From RGIG4103 sp045644605 (GTDB lineage Bacteria > Bacillota > Clostridia > RUG12999): DNA of 17,702 nucleotides. A program made the position numbers and the translations under genes. Position 1 is the first letter of the stretch. The number at the start of each line of letters is the position of its first letter. Below, one piece after another: positions 1 to 6,331 of the stretch. The notes below the pieces were generated by a model that saw nothing but the letters and a program-made list of their open reading frames with translations, was not told where the DNA came from and ran no database searches. The stretch is taken from the NCBI GenBank assembly GCA_045644605.1, contig JAZRHB010000059.1, forward strand, positions 1 through 17,702, read 5' to 3'.

Positions 1-333
1 AAAGACGTTGTTGCCATTGAAAAAACAAGAGAATTTAATGGACTTTATCACGTTCTTCACGGCGCAATTTCGCCTATTGACAAAATCGGTCCCGACGATA
101 TTTTTATTAAAGAACTCGTTGGCCGCATCACTCCTGAAGTAAAAGAAGTTATAGCCGCAACCAACCTTACAATTGAGGGCGAGGCTACCGCAATGTATAT
201 TTCACGACTTCTTTCCCCGATTGGTGTAAATGTAACACGAATTGCAAATGGTATTCCCGTAGGCGGAGACCTTGAATATGCCGATGAAATAACGCTTTCC
301 AAAGCTTTAGATAACAGGCGCAAAATTTTATAA
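1..333 (+). CDS. recR: Recombination mediator RecR, C-terminal part (5' end outside window)
   Basis: The reading frame is open from the first base and ends at TAA 331-333, giving 110 C-terminal residues. They match the RecR Toprim domain and tail: an HVLHGAISP block with the family's following IGPDDI, then NLTIEGEATAMYISRLL and the end GIPVGGDLEYADEITLSKAL. RecR is about 200 residues in full, so roughly half is seen; the zinc-finger and HhH parts lie to the left. The family acts with RecF and RecO to load RecA on gapped DNA. The usual Firmicutes order is dnaX-ybaB-recR, but here recR lies upstream of dnaX and is separated from it by an opposing gene. No clear terminator follows directly; a new promoter begins about 60 bp downstream. 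Identification is secure from conserved sequence. Confidence 0.96.
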   Translation, partial: KDVVAIEKTREFNGLYHVLHGAISPIDKIGPDDIFIKELVGRITPEVKEVIAATNLTIEGEATAMYISRLLSPIGVNVTRIANGIPVGGDLEYADEITLSKALDNRRKIL

Positions 334-390
334 TAACAAGAAAATTAATGCAAACTTAACATATTTTCGCATAATCGCCCATTTCGGACT

Positions 391-419
391 TTGACTTATA
401 TTTAATAATATAGTATTAT
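391..419 (+). promoter_or_regulatory. Sigma-A promoter for the transcript after recR
   Basis: TTGACT at 391-396 and TATTAT at 414-419 are separated by exactly 17 bp. This is a near-consensus vegetative promoter, predicting a start near 426. It lies outside any gene and points at a stretch with no ordinary CDS. Confidence 0.7.
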
Positions 420-451
420 GTAAGTGAAAGAAAGAGAAAGGAGTGTTACCA

Positions 452-481
452 ATGGAAGAACCGTTCACAATCAAAAAATAA
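452..481 (+). CDS. Possible micropeptide MEEPFTIKK
   Basis: ATG at 452 is preceded by AAAGGAG with an 8-nt spacer, an excellent start context, and the frame closes with TAA after nine codons. It sits about 26 nt into the predicted transcript. Translation is an inference from the start context only; a frame this short can arise by chance. Confidence 0.3.
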   Translation: MEEPFTIKK

Positions 482-596
482 AATGAAATGAGGAGATTCC
501 GTTGAGAAAATAAGTTAAAAATTTTAATATATAATCTAAAAACGTAAAGTAACTAATTTATATAGATAGAAAATAACAAATCAGGAGGCGGTTCCT

Positions 597-629
597 ATGT
601 ACGAAGCCTCAGAATATAGAAAAGAATAG
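597..629 (+). CDS. Possible micropeptide MYEASEYRKE
   Basis: ATG at 597 follows a perfect AGGAGG (583-588) with an 8-nt spacer and runs ten codons to TAG. The spacer contains GGTTCCT, complementary to AGGAACC at 665-671, so local structure could control access. No homologue is known to me, and expression is unproven. Confidence 0.3.
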   Translation: MYEASEYRKE

Positions 630-687
630 CAAAAGAACAAATAAATTATAGAAAGAAGAGTCAAAGGAACCAAAAAGTTAAATATAC

Positions 688-717
688 CGGGCACCCCGCG
701 GGGTGCCCGTTTCATTT
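688..717 (+). terminator. Strong intrinsic terminator, likely bidirectional
   Basis: CGGGCACCCC (688-697) and GGGGTGCCCG (700-709) form a perfect GC-rich inverted repeat around a GC centre, followed on the + strand by a T-rich tract. It ends the small + transcript. It lies immediately past the stop codon of the convergent spoVAF gene, with a weaker T-rich tract on the other strand, so it probably serves both. Confidence 0.85.
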
Positions 718-2112
718 TTATCTTTTCAGTCTTGGTCTTACAAGCGACTTTACAAGCACCTTAAAATCAAGCGGAATTATGGGATAAAAATATGGTTTTC
801 CGCTGACAGTTTTGGTGGTTGCCGCTAAGCACAGGATTGCAATTGTTCCTATAATCAGTCCCGGCAGCTTGAATATCCACGTCATTAAAATAAGAAACAC
901 CCTGAAAAACTTTATTGCATATCCCACCTCAATACTTGGCGCCGCCATAAGCGTAATAGAGAAAAATGCCATATAAAACACAACGCTTGATGTAAGCCAT
1001 CCCGACTGCACAGCAAAATCACCTACAAGAAGAGCACCTACAATACCTATTGTAGCGCCAAGATTTTGCGGCGAATTAAGCGTTGATATTCTCATTGCCT
1101 CAAAAGTAAATTCCATAATAATCATCTGCACCGCAATGGGTACAGCAACCGCCTCTTCTCTTGATCGGAGGAACGAAAGCCATTCGGGAATTATCTCCTG
1201 ATTTTCCATAAAATAAAGCCATATGGGTGCCCAGAACAGTGCAAGCAGTATCATAACCGTTTTTATAATGCGGTAATATGTGCCCGTAAACGGCGGAAAA
1301 TAATAGTCGTTTGCCTCGCTCATAAAATCAAGAAATTTTGACGGTAATATCATAACCGAAGGCGAATTGTCAATTATAAGAACAATGCTCCCCTGCAGAA
1401 TTGCCGCACTTGTATAGTCAGGTCTTTCGCTGTATTTCACAATCGGCAGCGGATTATACCATTTATGAGGAAACAGATTTTCCGAAATGGTTTCCTGATT
1501 CATAGCCGTTGATTCAATTTTAAGGTTATTAAGCTTTTCTTTAAGCTTTTCAAGAAACTTTTTGTCGCATTTTCCATCCATATATGCAACAATAATATCG
1601 GACTTGCTTTTCTTCCCTATGGCAATTCTTTCAAGACGAAGCTCGTTTGAGCGAATTCTTCTTCGGAGAAGCGCCGCATTAAAAATCGGAATTTCAACAA
1701 ACCCGTCACGCGAACCGCGGATAACCTTGTCCTTTTCAGGCTCTTCAATATTTCGTTGCGGCAGCGTTTTTGCATCAATTATAAATGCACTGTCAATCCC
1801 GTCAATAAAAAGAACGGCATTACCCATATATACATTGTCTGCCGCTTTTAAAATATCTGTTTCCGTGCTTGCCTCAATATATGGAATCAGTTTATCCATA
1901 ACGGTTTTCTCATCTATATTCTCATCCGCATCCATAAGATATGTCAGAATAGCAGTTGTGTCAAAGGATTTAGCCGCACCTTTAATCTGGAAAATGCCGC
2001 ATTTTTTATCTCCCGCATAAAAAACCCTTTTGTTTATGTCAAAATTCTGCTCAACCACCAGAAGATTACAAAAACACGTATAGTTTTCGTCAAAGTTTTT
2101 TGTTATGTTCAT
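718..2112 (-). CDS. spoVAF: Spore germination GerA-family protein, SpoVAF type
   Basis: The product has 464 residues, near the roughly 490 usual for SpoVAF. A cytoplasmic N-terminal domain holds GSRDGFVE (residues 133-140), then FNAALLRRRIR and YSERPDYTSA, all recognisable from SpoVAF and GerXA proteins. At least four membrane segments follow in residues 280-435. SpoVAF belongs with the inner-membrane proteins of the spore that act during germination, and is a paralogue of the A subunit of GerA receptors. ATG 2112 is chosen because GGTGG lies 5 nt upstream; an in-frame GTG at 2121 would overlap that site. No gerB, gerC or other spoVA gene is adjacent, so this is a solitary copy. I see no convincing forespore (sigma-G) promoter. 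Family assignment is firm; SpoVAF over another GerXA rests on remembered similarity. Confidence 0.85.
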   Translation of the reverse strand: MNITKNFDENYTCFCNLLVVEQNFDINKRVFYAGDKKCGIFQIKGAAKSFDTTAILTYLMDADENIDEKTVMDKLIPYIEASTETDILKAADNVYMGNAVLFIDGIDSAFIIDAKTLPQRNIEEPEKDKVIRGSRDGFVEIPIFNAALLRRRIRSNELRLERIAIGKKSKSDIIVAYMDGKCDKKFLEKLKEKLNNLKIESTAMNQETISENLFPHKWYNPLPIVKYSERPDYTSAAILQGSIVLIIDNSPSVMILPSKFLDFMSEANDYYFPPFTGTYYRIIKTVMILLALFWAPIWLYFMENQEIIPEWLSFLRSREEAVAVPIAVQMIIMEFTFEAMRISTLNSPQNLGATIGIVGALLVGDFAVQSGWLTSSVVFYMAFFSITLMAAPSIEVGYAIKFFRVFLILMTWIFKLPGLIIGTIAILCLAATTKTVSGKPYFYPIIPLDFKVLVKSLVRPRLKR

Positions 2113-2194
2113 ATTTACCACCTTTCCCGAAATATATGAATATTTTTAACATAAAAGCGGTAAAATATTCCTTGCAAAATAGTAAAAAAAACAG

Positions 2195-2223
2195 TTGCAT
2201 AGCCTTTTAATTTGTGATATAAT
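2195..2223 (+). promoter_or_regulatory. Promoter of SRP RNA (and probably dnaX operon)
   Basis: TTGCAT (2195-2200) and TATAAT (2218-2223) are spaced 17 bp apart, with TG at 2215-2216 making an extended -10. Transcription should start near 2230, about 30 nt before the conserved SRP RNA. The strength fits a stable RNA gene. Confidence 0.8.
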
Positions 2224-2259
2224 GAATTAAATATACAATTTAAGCACATGAAAAGCTTC

Positions 2260-2516
2260 GTGTGTTTAAATTGGCCGTACTAGCCGGGGAATTAGCGGTG
2301 CCCTGTACTTGCAATCCGCTATAGCAAGGGCGAATTCCTTTTTTGAGGATTACCGATGTGTTGTCGGTCATAAGTTATAGATGTTGATGAACGGGTCTTG
2401 CGCAATATGATGCCGCGAACCTCGTCAGGTGGGGAACCAAGCAGCGATAAGCGGATTTTCGTATGTGCCGCAAGGGTGCCTGGTCGGAGTTTATGCTTAT
2501 GATACGAGCACATTTT
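2260..2516 (+). ncRNA. ffs: Signal recognition particle RNA, large bacterial type
   Basis: The 5' part carries the Alu-domain signature of Firmicutes SRP RNA: GCGGTGCCCTGTA near 2296-2308, then GCAATCCGCT and GGGCGAATTCC. The S domain has GTCAGGT (2424-2430), the GGAA tetraloop closed by GG/CC (2431-2438) and AAGCAGC (2439-2445), which is the Ffh-binding helix 8. TGTGTTT near 2263 can pair with GAGCACA near 2506-2512 to close the molecule, giving about 255 nt. The tetraloop-closing pairs are GG/CC rather than the common CC/GG, a compensated change. The gene directly precedes dnaX, a common arrangement in Firmicutes. The ends are approximate to several bases. Confidence 0.95.
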
Positions 2517-2571
2517 TGATACGATTTAAAGGTGTACGGCTTTTATTATACATATAAAGGTGGTGAGAAGG

Positions 2572-4134
2572 TTGGCATATCAGGCATTATACAGAAAATG
2601 GCGTCCGCTTACATTTGAAGACGTTGTCGGTCAGGGGCATATAACAACAACCCTGAAAAACGAAATCCTTTCGGGCAGAACTTCTCACGCTTATTTATTT
2701 ACAGGCATAAGAGGCACGGGTAAAACCTCTATTGCCAAAATCTTAAGCCGCGCAGTAAACTGTCTTGACAATAAAGACGGAAACCCCTGCAACAAGTGCA
2801 GCAGCTGCAAGGGCATTCTTGACGGCAGTATTCTTGATGTTGTGGAAATTGACGCCGCTTCAAACAATGGTGTTGATAATATCAGGGACCTCCGTGACGA
2901 TGTTGTTTATACTGCATCCGCAGTTAAATATAAAGTTTATATCATAGACGAAGTGCATATGCTTTCTTCAGGTGCTTTCAATGCACTTTTAAAAACACTT
3001 GAAGAGCCACCTGCACACGTTATTTTTATCCTTGCAACAACCGAAGTGCAAAAGCTTCCGCAAACAATTCTTTCACGTTGCCAAAGGTTTGATTTCCGTA
3101 GTATTACAAATGCGGATATCGCAGAAAGACTTAACGAAATTGCACTTGCTGACGGCACAAAGGTTGACCCCGACGCACTTATGCTGCTTTCATCTGCAGC
3201 GGAAGGCTCTATGCGTGACGCAATCAGCATTCTTGACAGATGTATTGCTTTTTCGCAGGAGCATATCACTTATAACGACGCAGTAAATATCCTCGGCATA
3301 GCTGATAATAAACTCAGCCTTGGGGTACTTGAAAATATAGCAAATTCAGACGCATCAGCTGCAATGAAGCTTATCGGCGAAGGAGTTATGGGAGGAAAAA
3401 CCCCGCTGCAGATAACAAATGCGCTTATGAAATCGGCACGCAACCTTATGCTGCTTAAACTTTCGGCAGATAACAAAAATACGGTTGAAGCATCAAAAGA
3501 AGATATAGAAAAAATGCTTGCTCTTTGCGAAAGCTTTACTCCCGAAAAGATTTTAAACTGTATTAAAGTCCTTTCGGAAACAGCAAATGCGGTAAAATTT
3601 GCCGCATCGCCAAGAGTATCGCTTGAACTTGGAATAATAAAACTCTGTATGCCTGTTTTTGATAACAGTGTTGAAGCCATGGCAGACCGTATGGCGCAGA
3701 TTGAAAAACAACTTCAGGACGGTATAAAGGTTTCGGTAGCGGCATCGCCTGCGCCGCCATCCACACCTGTCCCCGAAGAAAAACCGCATAAAAAGAAAGA
3801 AATTGAGTTTAATGGCAAATACAAAGATAAATGGGACGAAATTGTTGAAGCTATCAAAACCCAAAACCCCGGAATTCCCGCTTTTCTTAAAAGCCTTAAG
3901 CCGGCAGGCGAAGGAGATATTCTTCTTCTTATTGCAAACAGCGAAGCCGGTTCCAATGCAGTAAACTTTCTTTCTACAAAATCTGATTTTAAAGACACAA
4001 TTGCAGACGGAGTTGAAAGTGTTTGCGGTATGCGTCCGAAAAAAATCGAATTCGAACTTAATGTAACAGACAAACAAAACGAAAAGCTTATAGATAAAAT
4101 CAAGGATTTTGATTTTATTAACATACATGACTAA
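2572..4134 (+). CDS. dnaX: DNA polymerase III subunits gamma/tau
   Basis: The product is 520 residues and is the clamp-loader ATPase that loads the sliding clamp and tethers the polymerase. The protein starts AYQALYRKWRP as in other DnaX proteins, then shows Walker A GIRGTGKT (45-52), a zinc site C64/C73/C76/C79, Walker B DEVHM (126-130) and the SRC sensor motif. After the clamp-loader domains come a P/K-rich linker (about 395-410) and a tau-like C-terminal domain. TTG 2572 is chosen because it gives the family N-terminus and has AAGGTGG upstream; GTG codons at 2560 and 2563 lie inside that ribosome site. It follows the SRP RNA with no strong terminator between, and ybaB begins 16 bp downstream. 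No classical A-AAA-AAG slippery site is seen, so tau may be the only product. Confidence 0.97.
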   Translation: MAYQALYRKWRPLTFEDVVGQGHITTTLKNEILSGRTSHAYLFTGIRGTGKTSIAKILSRAVNCLDNKDGNPCNKCSSCKGILDGSILDVVEIDAASNNGVDNIRDLRDDVVYTASAVKYKVYIIDEVHMLSSGAFNALLKTLEEPPAHVIFILATTEVQKLPQTILSRCQRFDFRSITNADIAERLNEIALADGTKVDPDALMLLSSAAEGSMRDAISILDRCIAFSQEHITYNDAVNILGIADNKLSLGVLENIANSDASAAMKLIGEGVMGGKTPLQITNALMKSARNLMLLKLSADNKNTVEASKEDIEKMLALCESFTPEKILNCIKVLSETANAVKFAASPRVSLELGIIKLCMPVFDNSVEAMADRMAQIEKQLQDGIKVSVAASPAPPSTPVPEEKPHKKKEIEFNGKYKDKWDEIVEAIKTQNPGIPAFLKSLKPAGEGDILLLIANSEAGSNAVNFLSTKSDFKDTIADGVESVCGMRPKKIEFELNVTDKQNEKLIDKIKDFDFINIHD

Positions 4135-4150
4135 ACAGGAGGAAAAGAAA

Positions 4151-4501
4151 ATGGCAAAAAAATTCGGCGGTTTCCCCGGCGGCATGAGCGGAGGAAACAT
4201 GAACAATATGATTAAACAGGCTCAGAAAATGCAGCAGGACATGCTTAAAATGCAGGAAGAGCTTGAACAGCAGGAAATTGAAGCATCTGCCGGCGGCGGT
4301 ATGGTTACAGTAAAGGTTACGGGCAAAAAGGTAATCTCATCAATATCCATCAAACCCGAAGCGGTTGACCCGGACGATGTTGAAATGCTTGAAGACCTTA
4401 TTATGCTTGCAGTGAACGACGCACTTTCAAAGGTTGATTCCGAAGCACAGTCACAGATGAGCAAAATCACCGGCGGAATGAGTATCCCCGGGTTGTTTTA
4501 A
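4151..4501 (+). CDS. ybaB: Nucleoid-associated protein, YbaB/EbfC family
   Basis: The 116-residue protein has a G/M-rich start (FGGFPGGMSGGNMNNMIKQA), a long helix rich in Q, M and E, and the family core GGGMVTVKVTGKKVISSISI followed by DLIMLAVNDAL. YbaB proteins are small dimeric DNA-binding proteins of the nucleoid. ATG 4151 has AGGAGG about 9 nt upstream. An in-frame ATG at 4109 lies inside dnaX and lacks such a site. The gene lies directly after dnaX, as in most bacteria, but the usual next gene recR is missing here and guaB follows after 32 bp. Confidence 0.96.
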   Translation: MAKKFGGFPGGMSGGNMNNMIKQAQKMQQDMLKMQEELEQQEIEASAGGGMVTVKVTGKKVISSISIKPEAVDPDDVEMLEDLIMLAVNDALSKVDSEAQSQMSKITGGMSIPGLF

Positions 4502-4533
4502 TAAATAATTTACAGAACAGGAGAAGATGATTT

Positions 4534-6042
4534 ATGGCATTTTATTTTGAAGAACCATCCCATACCTTTGGGGAATACTTACTTGTACCGGGTTATTCAT
4601 CAGCTGAATGTATGCCCGCAAACGTAAGTCTTAAAACACCTATCGTTAAATTTAAAAAAGGCGAAGAGCCGGCACTTTCGGCTAATATTCCGCTTGTTTC
4701 CGCAATCATGCAGTCCGTTTCTGACCATAATATGGCAGTAGCACTTGCAAAAGAAGGCGGTATATCATTTATTTACGGCTCACAGTCCGTTGAAAGCCAG
4801 GCTGAAATGGTACATAAAGCCAAAAACTACAAAGCCGGTTTTGTAACAAGCGATTCAAACATAAAACCCGACCAGACACTTGCAGAAGTTATTGCAATTT
4901 CTGAAGAAACAGGTCATTCAACAGTTGCGGTAACAGATGACGGCACATGCTGCGGCAAGCTTCTTGGTATCGTAACAAGCCGCGACTACCGTGTAACAAG
5001 AATGTCTCTTGATACAAAGGTTTCCGAATTTATGACACCACTCGATAAGCTCATTTATGCCGAAGATGGTATTACCTTAAGTGAAGCTAATGACATTATC
5101 TGGGACAACAAACTTAACAGTCTTCCCATTGTTGATAAAAACGGCAACTTGAAACATCTTGTTTTCAGAAAAGACTATGCTTCTCATAAAGAAAACACAA
5201 ACGAGCTTCTTGATGCTTCAAAACGTTATGTTGTAGGTGCAGGTATCAACACAAGAGACTACGCAGAGCGTGTTCCCGCCCTTGTTGAAGCAGGTGCAGA
5301 CGTTCTTTGTATCGACTCCTCCGAAGGTTTTTCAGAATGGCAGAAAATCACAATTGATTATATAAGAGATAAATACGGCGACTGTGTTAAGGTTGGTGCC
5401 GGAAACGTAGTTGACAGAGAAGGCTTTTTATACCTTGCAAAATGCGGTGCCGACTTTGTTAAAATCGGTATCGGCGGCGGCTCAATCTGTATCACACGTG
5501 AACAGAAAGGTATAGGAAGAGGTCAGGCAACAGCAGTTATTGAAGTTGCAAAAGCAAGAGACGAATACTTCGAAGAAACCGGTATTTATGTTCCGATTTG
5601 TTCCGACGGCGGTATCGTATATGACTATCATATGACACTTGCACTTGCAATGGGTGCGGATTTCATTATGCTCGGCAGATACTTCTCCAGATTTGACGAA
5701 AGCCCGACAAACAAACTCAATATCAATGGTAACTACGTTAAAGAATATTGGGGCGAAGGCTCAAACCGTGCAAGAAACTGGCAGCGTTACGACCTTGGCG
5801 GAAGCAAAAAGCTTTCATTTGAAGAAGGCGTTGATTCCTATGTTCCATACGCAGGCAGCCTTAAAGATAACGTAAATCTTTCTCTCAACAAAGTACGTTC
5901 AACAATGTGTAACTGTGGCGCACTTACAATTCCGGAGCTTCGTGAAAAAGCAAAAATTACACTTGTATCATCCACAAGTATCGTAGAAGGCGGCGCACAC
6001 GACGTAATACTTAAGGACAAACAAATGAACGTAATCAAATAA
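4534..6042 (+). CDS. guaB: IMP dehydrogenase, Tritrichomonas-like type
   Basis: This 502-residue enzyme oxidises IMP to XMP, the committed step to GTP. The TIM barrel is interrupted by two CBS domains (about 105-155 and 160-215). The catalytic loop is GIGGGSICITRE with the nucleophile C319. The mobile flap has NWQRYDLGG with R418-Y419. The run EQKGIGRGQATAV, the block CSDGGIVYDYHMTLALAMG and the tail STMCNCGALTIP match what I remember of T. foetus IMPDH rather than the usual bacterial GuaB (GIGPGSICTTR, GVGVPQ). K310 and E431, tied in T. foetus to poor mycophenolic acid binding, are at the same numbers. The SD AGGAG lies at 4519-4523. It is the last gene of the dnaX operon and is followed by a terminator. 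Enzyme identity is certain; subfamily is judged from memory. Confidence 0.96.
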   Translation: MAFYFEEPSHTFGEYLLVPGYSSAECMPANVSLKTPIVKFKKGEEPALSANIPLVSAIMQSVSDHNMAVALAKEGGISFIYGSQSVESQAEMVHKAKNYKAGFVTSDSNIKPDQTLAEVIAISEETGHSTVAVTDDGTCCGKLLGIVTSRDYRVTRMSLDTKVSEFMTPLDKLIYAEDGITLSEANDIIWDNKLNSLPIVDKNGNLKHLVFRKDYASHKENTNELLDASKRYVVGAGINTRDYAERVPALVEAGADVLCIDSSEGFSEWQKITIDYIRDKYGDCVKVGAGNVVDREGFLYLAKCGADFVKIGIGGGSICITREQKGIGRGQATAVIEVAKARDEYFEETGIYVPICSDGGIVYDYHMTLALAMGADFIMLGRYFSRFDESPTNKLNINGNYVKEYWGEGSNRARNWQRYDLGGSKKLSFEEGVDSYVPYAGSLKDNVNLSLNKVRSTMCNCGALTIPELREKAKITLVSSTSIVEGGAHDVILKDKQMNVIK

Positions 6043-6088
6043 GTGTGCAATTAAAATGCGCAGACCGCACAAAGCAAAGTAAATTCTT

Positions 6089-6126
6089 AAAGGAGCATAT
6101 AATGACATATGCTCCTTATCTTTTTG
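6089..6126 (+). terminator. Terminator of the dnaX-ybaB-guaB operon
   Basis: AAGGAGCATAT (6089-6099) pairs with ATATGCTCCTT (6107-6117) around a short loop, followed by ATCTTTTTG. It lies 47 bp after the guaB stop, as expected for an operon end. Confidence 0.88.
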
Positions 6127-6133
6127 CAGATGT

Positions 6134-6270
6134 AAAAATTCGTATGACGAATTTTTGATTAAATTGCTTTGTGCTATAAGCAACTCTCACCTCTCGGAGT
6201 ACCTATGTACACCTTCGGGTTCGATTTGATTATTCTGCATCATTTTACTTCCACCCCCCGATTAAAAAGT
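6134..6270 (-). other. Structured intergenic element B (GGTGAGAG core)
   Basis: The 168 bp between the guaB terminator and the terminator at 6294 hold no gene. Read on the - strand, they contain GAACCCG (6216-6222), a GTAC-ATAG-GTAC mini-hairpin, GGTGAGAG (6184-6191), a TTGCTT/AAGCAA hairpin (6164-6183) and a perfect 9-bp hairpin (6134-6142 with 6148-6156) whose 3' arm ends in five T, like a terminator. The order of parts resembles the leader element at 17345-17408. No clear promoter is visible on either strand. It may be a structured RNA or a repeat; I do not recognise a family. Confidence 0.35.
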
Positions 6271-6293
6271 GTTGACCGCAAAAAAGTCATATT

Positions 6294-6325
6294 AAAAGGA
6301 ACAGTTATTGATACTGTTCCTTTTT
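6294..6325 (-). terminator. Terminator of the SLH glycosidase gene, usable from both sides
   Basis: AAAAGGAACAGT (6294-6305) pairs with ACTGTTCCTTTTT (6313-6325) around a 7-nt loop. On the - strand it begins 7 bp past the glycosidase stop and has a U-rich 3' arm. It would also stop + strand reading. Confidence 0.88.
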
Positions 6326-6331
6326 GTTTAT

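Larger units (their letters stand above)
426..712 (+). ncRNA. Candidate small transcript with tiny ORFs
   Basis: A good promoter (391-419) and a very strong terminator (688-715) bracket about 285 nt of A-rich DNA without an ordinary gene. Three Shine-Dalgarno-like sites stand at regular spacing before very short frames. AAAGGAG at 437-443 precedes ATG 452 (9 codons, MEEPFTIKK). AGGAG at 491-495 precedes TTG 502 (MRK). AGGAGG at 583-588 precedes ATG 597 (10 codons, MYEASEYRKE). GGTTCCT at 590-596, between the last SD and its ATG, is complementary to AGGAACC at 665-671, so the third start could be closed by folding. It might be a small RNA, a source of micropeptides or a decayed leader. I do not recognise a known RNA family. 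Confidence 0.45.

Noticed and set aside
1562..2020. 152-codon open frame on the + strand
   Set aside because: It lies wholly antisense to spoVAF, has serine/isoleucine-rich shadow composition and no supporting ribosome site.
2122..2194. Possible sigma-F/G promoter upstream of spoVAF
   Set aside because: CATATATT and GAATA-like boxes exist, but none have the needed spacing.
3774..3802. Possible programmed frameshift site in dnaX (TAAAAAG)
   Set aside because: In frame it reads CAT AAA AAG, so the heptamer is T-AAA-AAG rather than A-AAA-AAG and the first tRNA would mismatch after slipping. No clear stimulatory hairpin was found.
3553..4206. 217-codon open frame on the - strand, rich in F, C and R
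   Set aside because: It is antisense to dnaX and ybaB, both certain genes, and its composition is that of a reverse-frame shadow.
6180..6235. tRNA-like stretch with GGGTTCGATT resembling a T arm
   Set aside because: No acceptor, D or anticodon arms pair around it, so it is not a tRNA gene.
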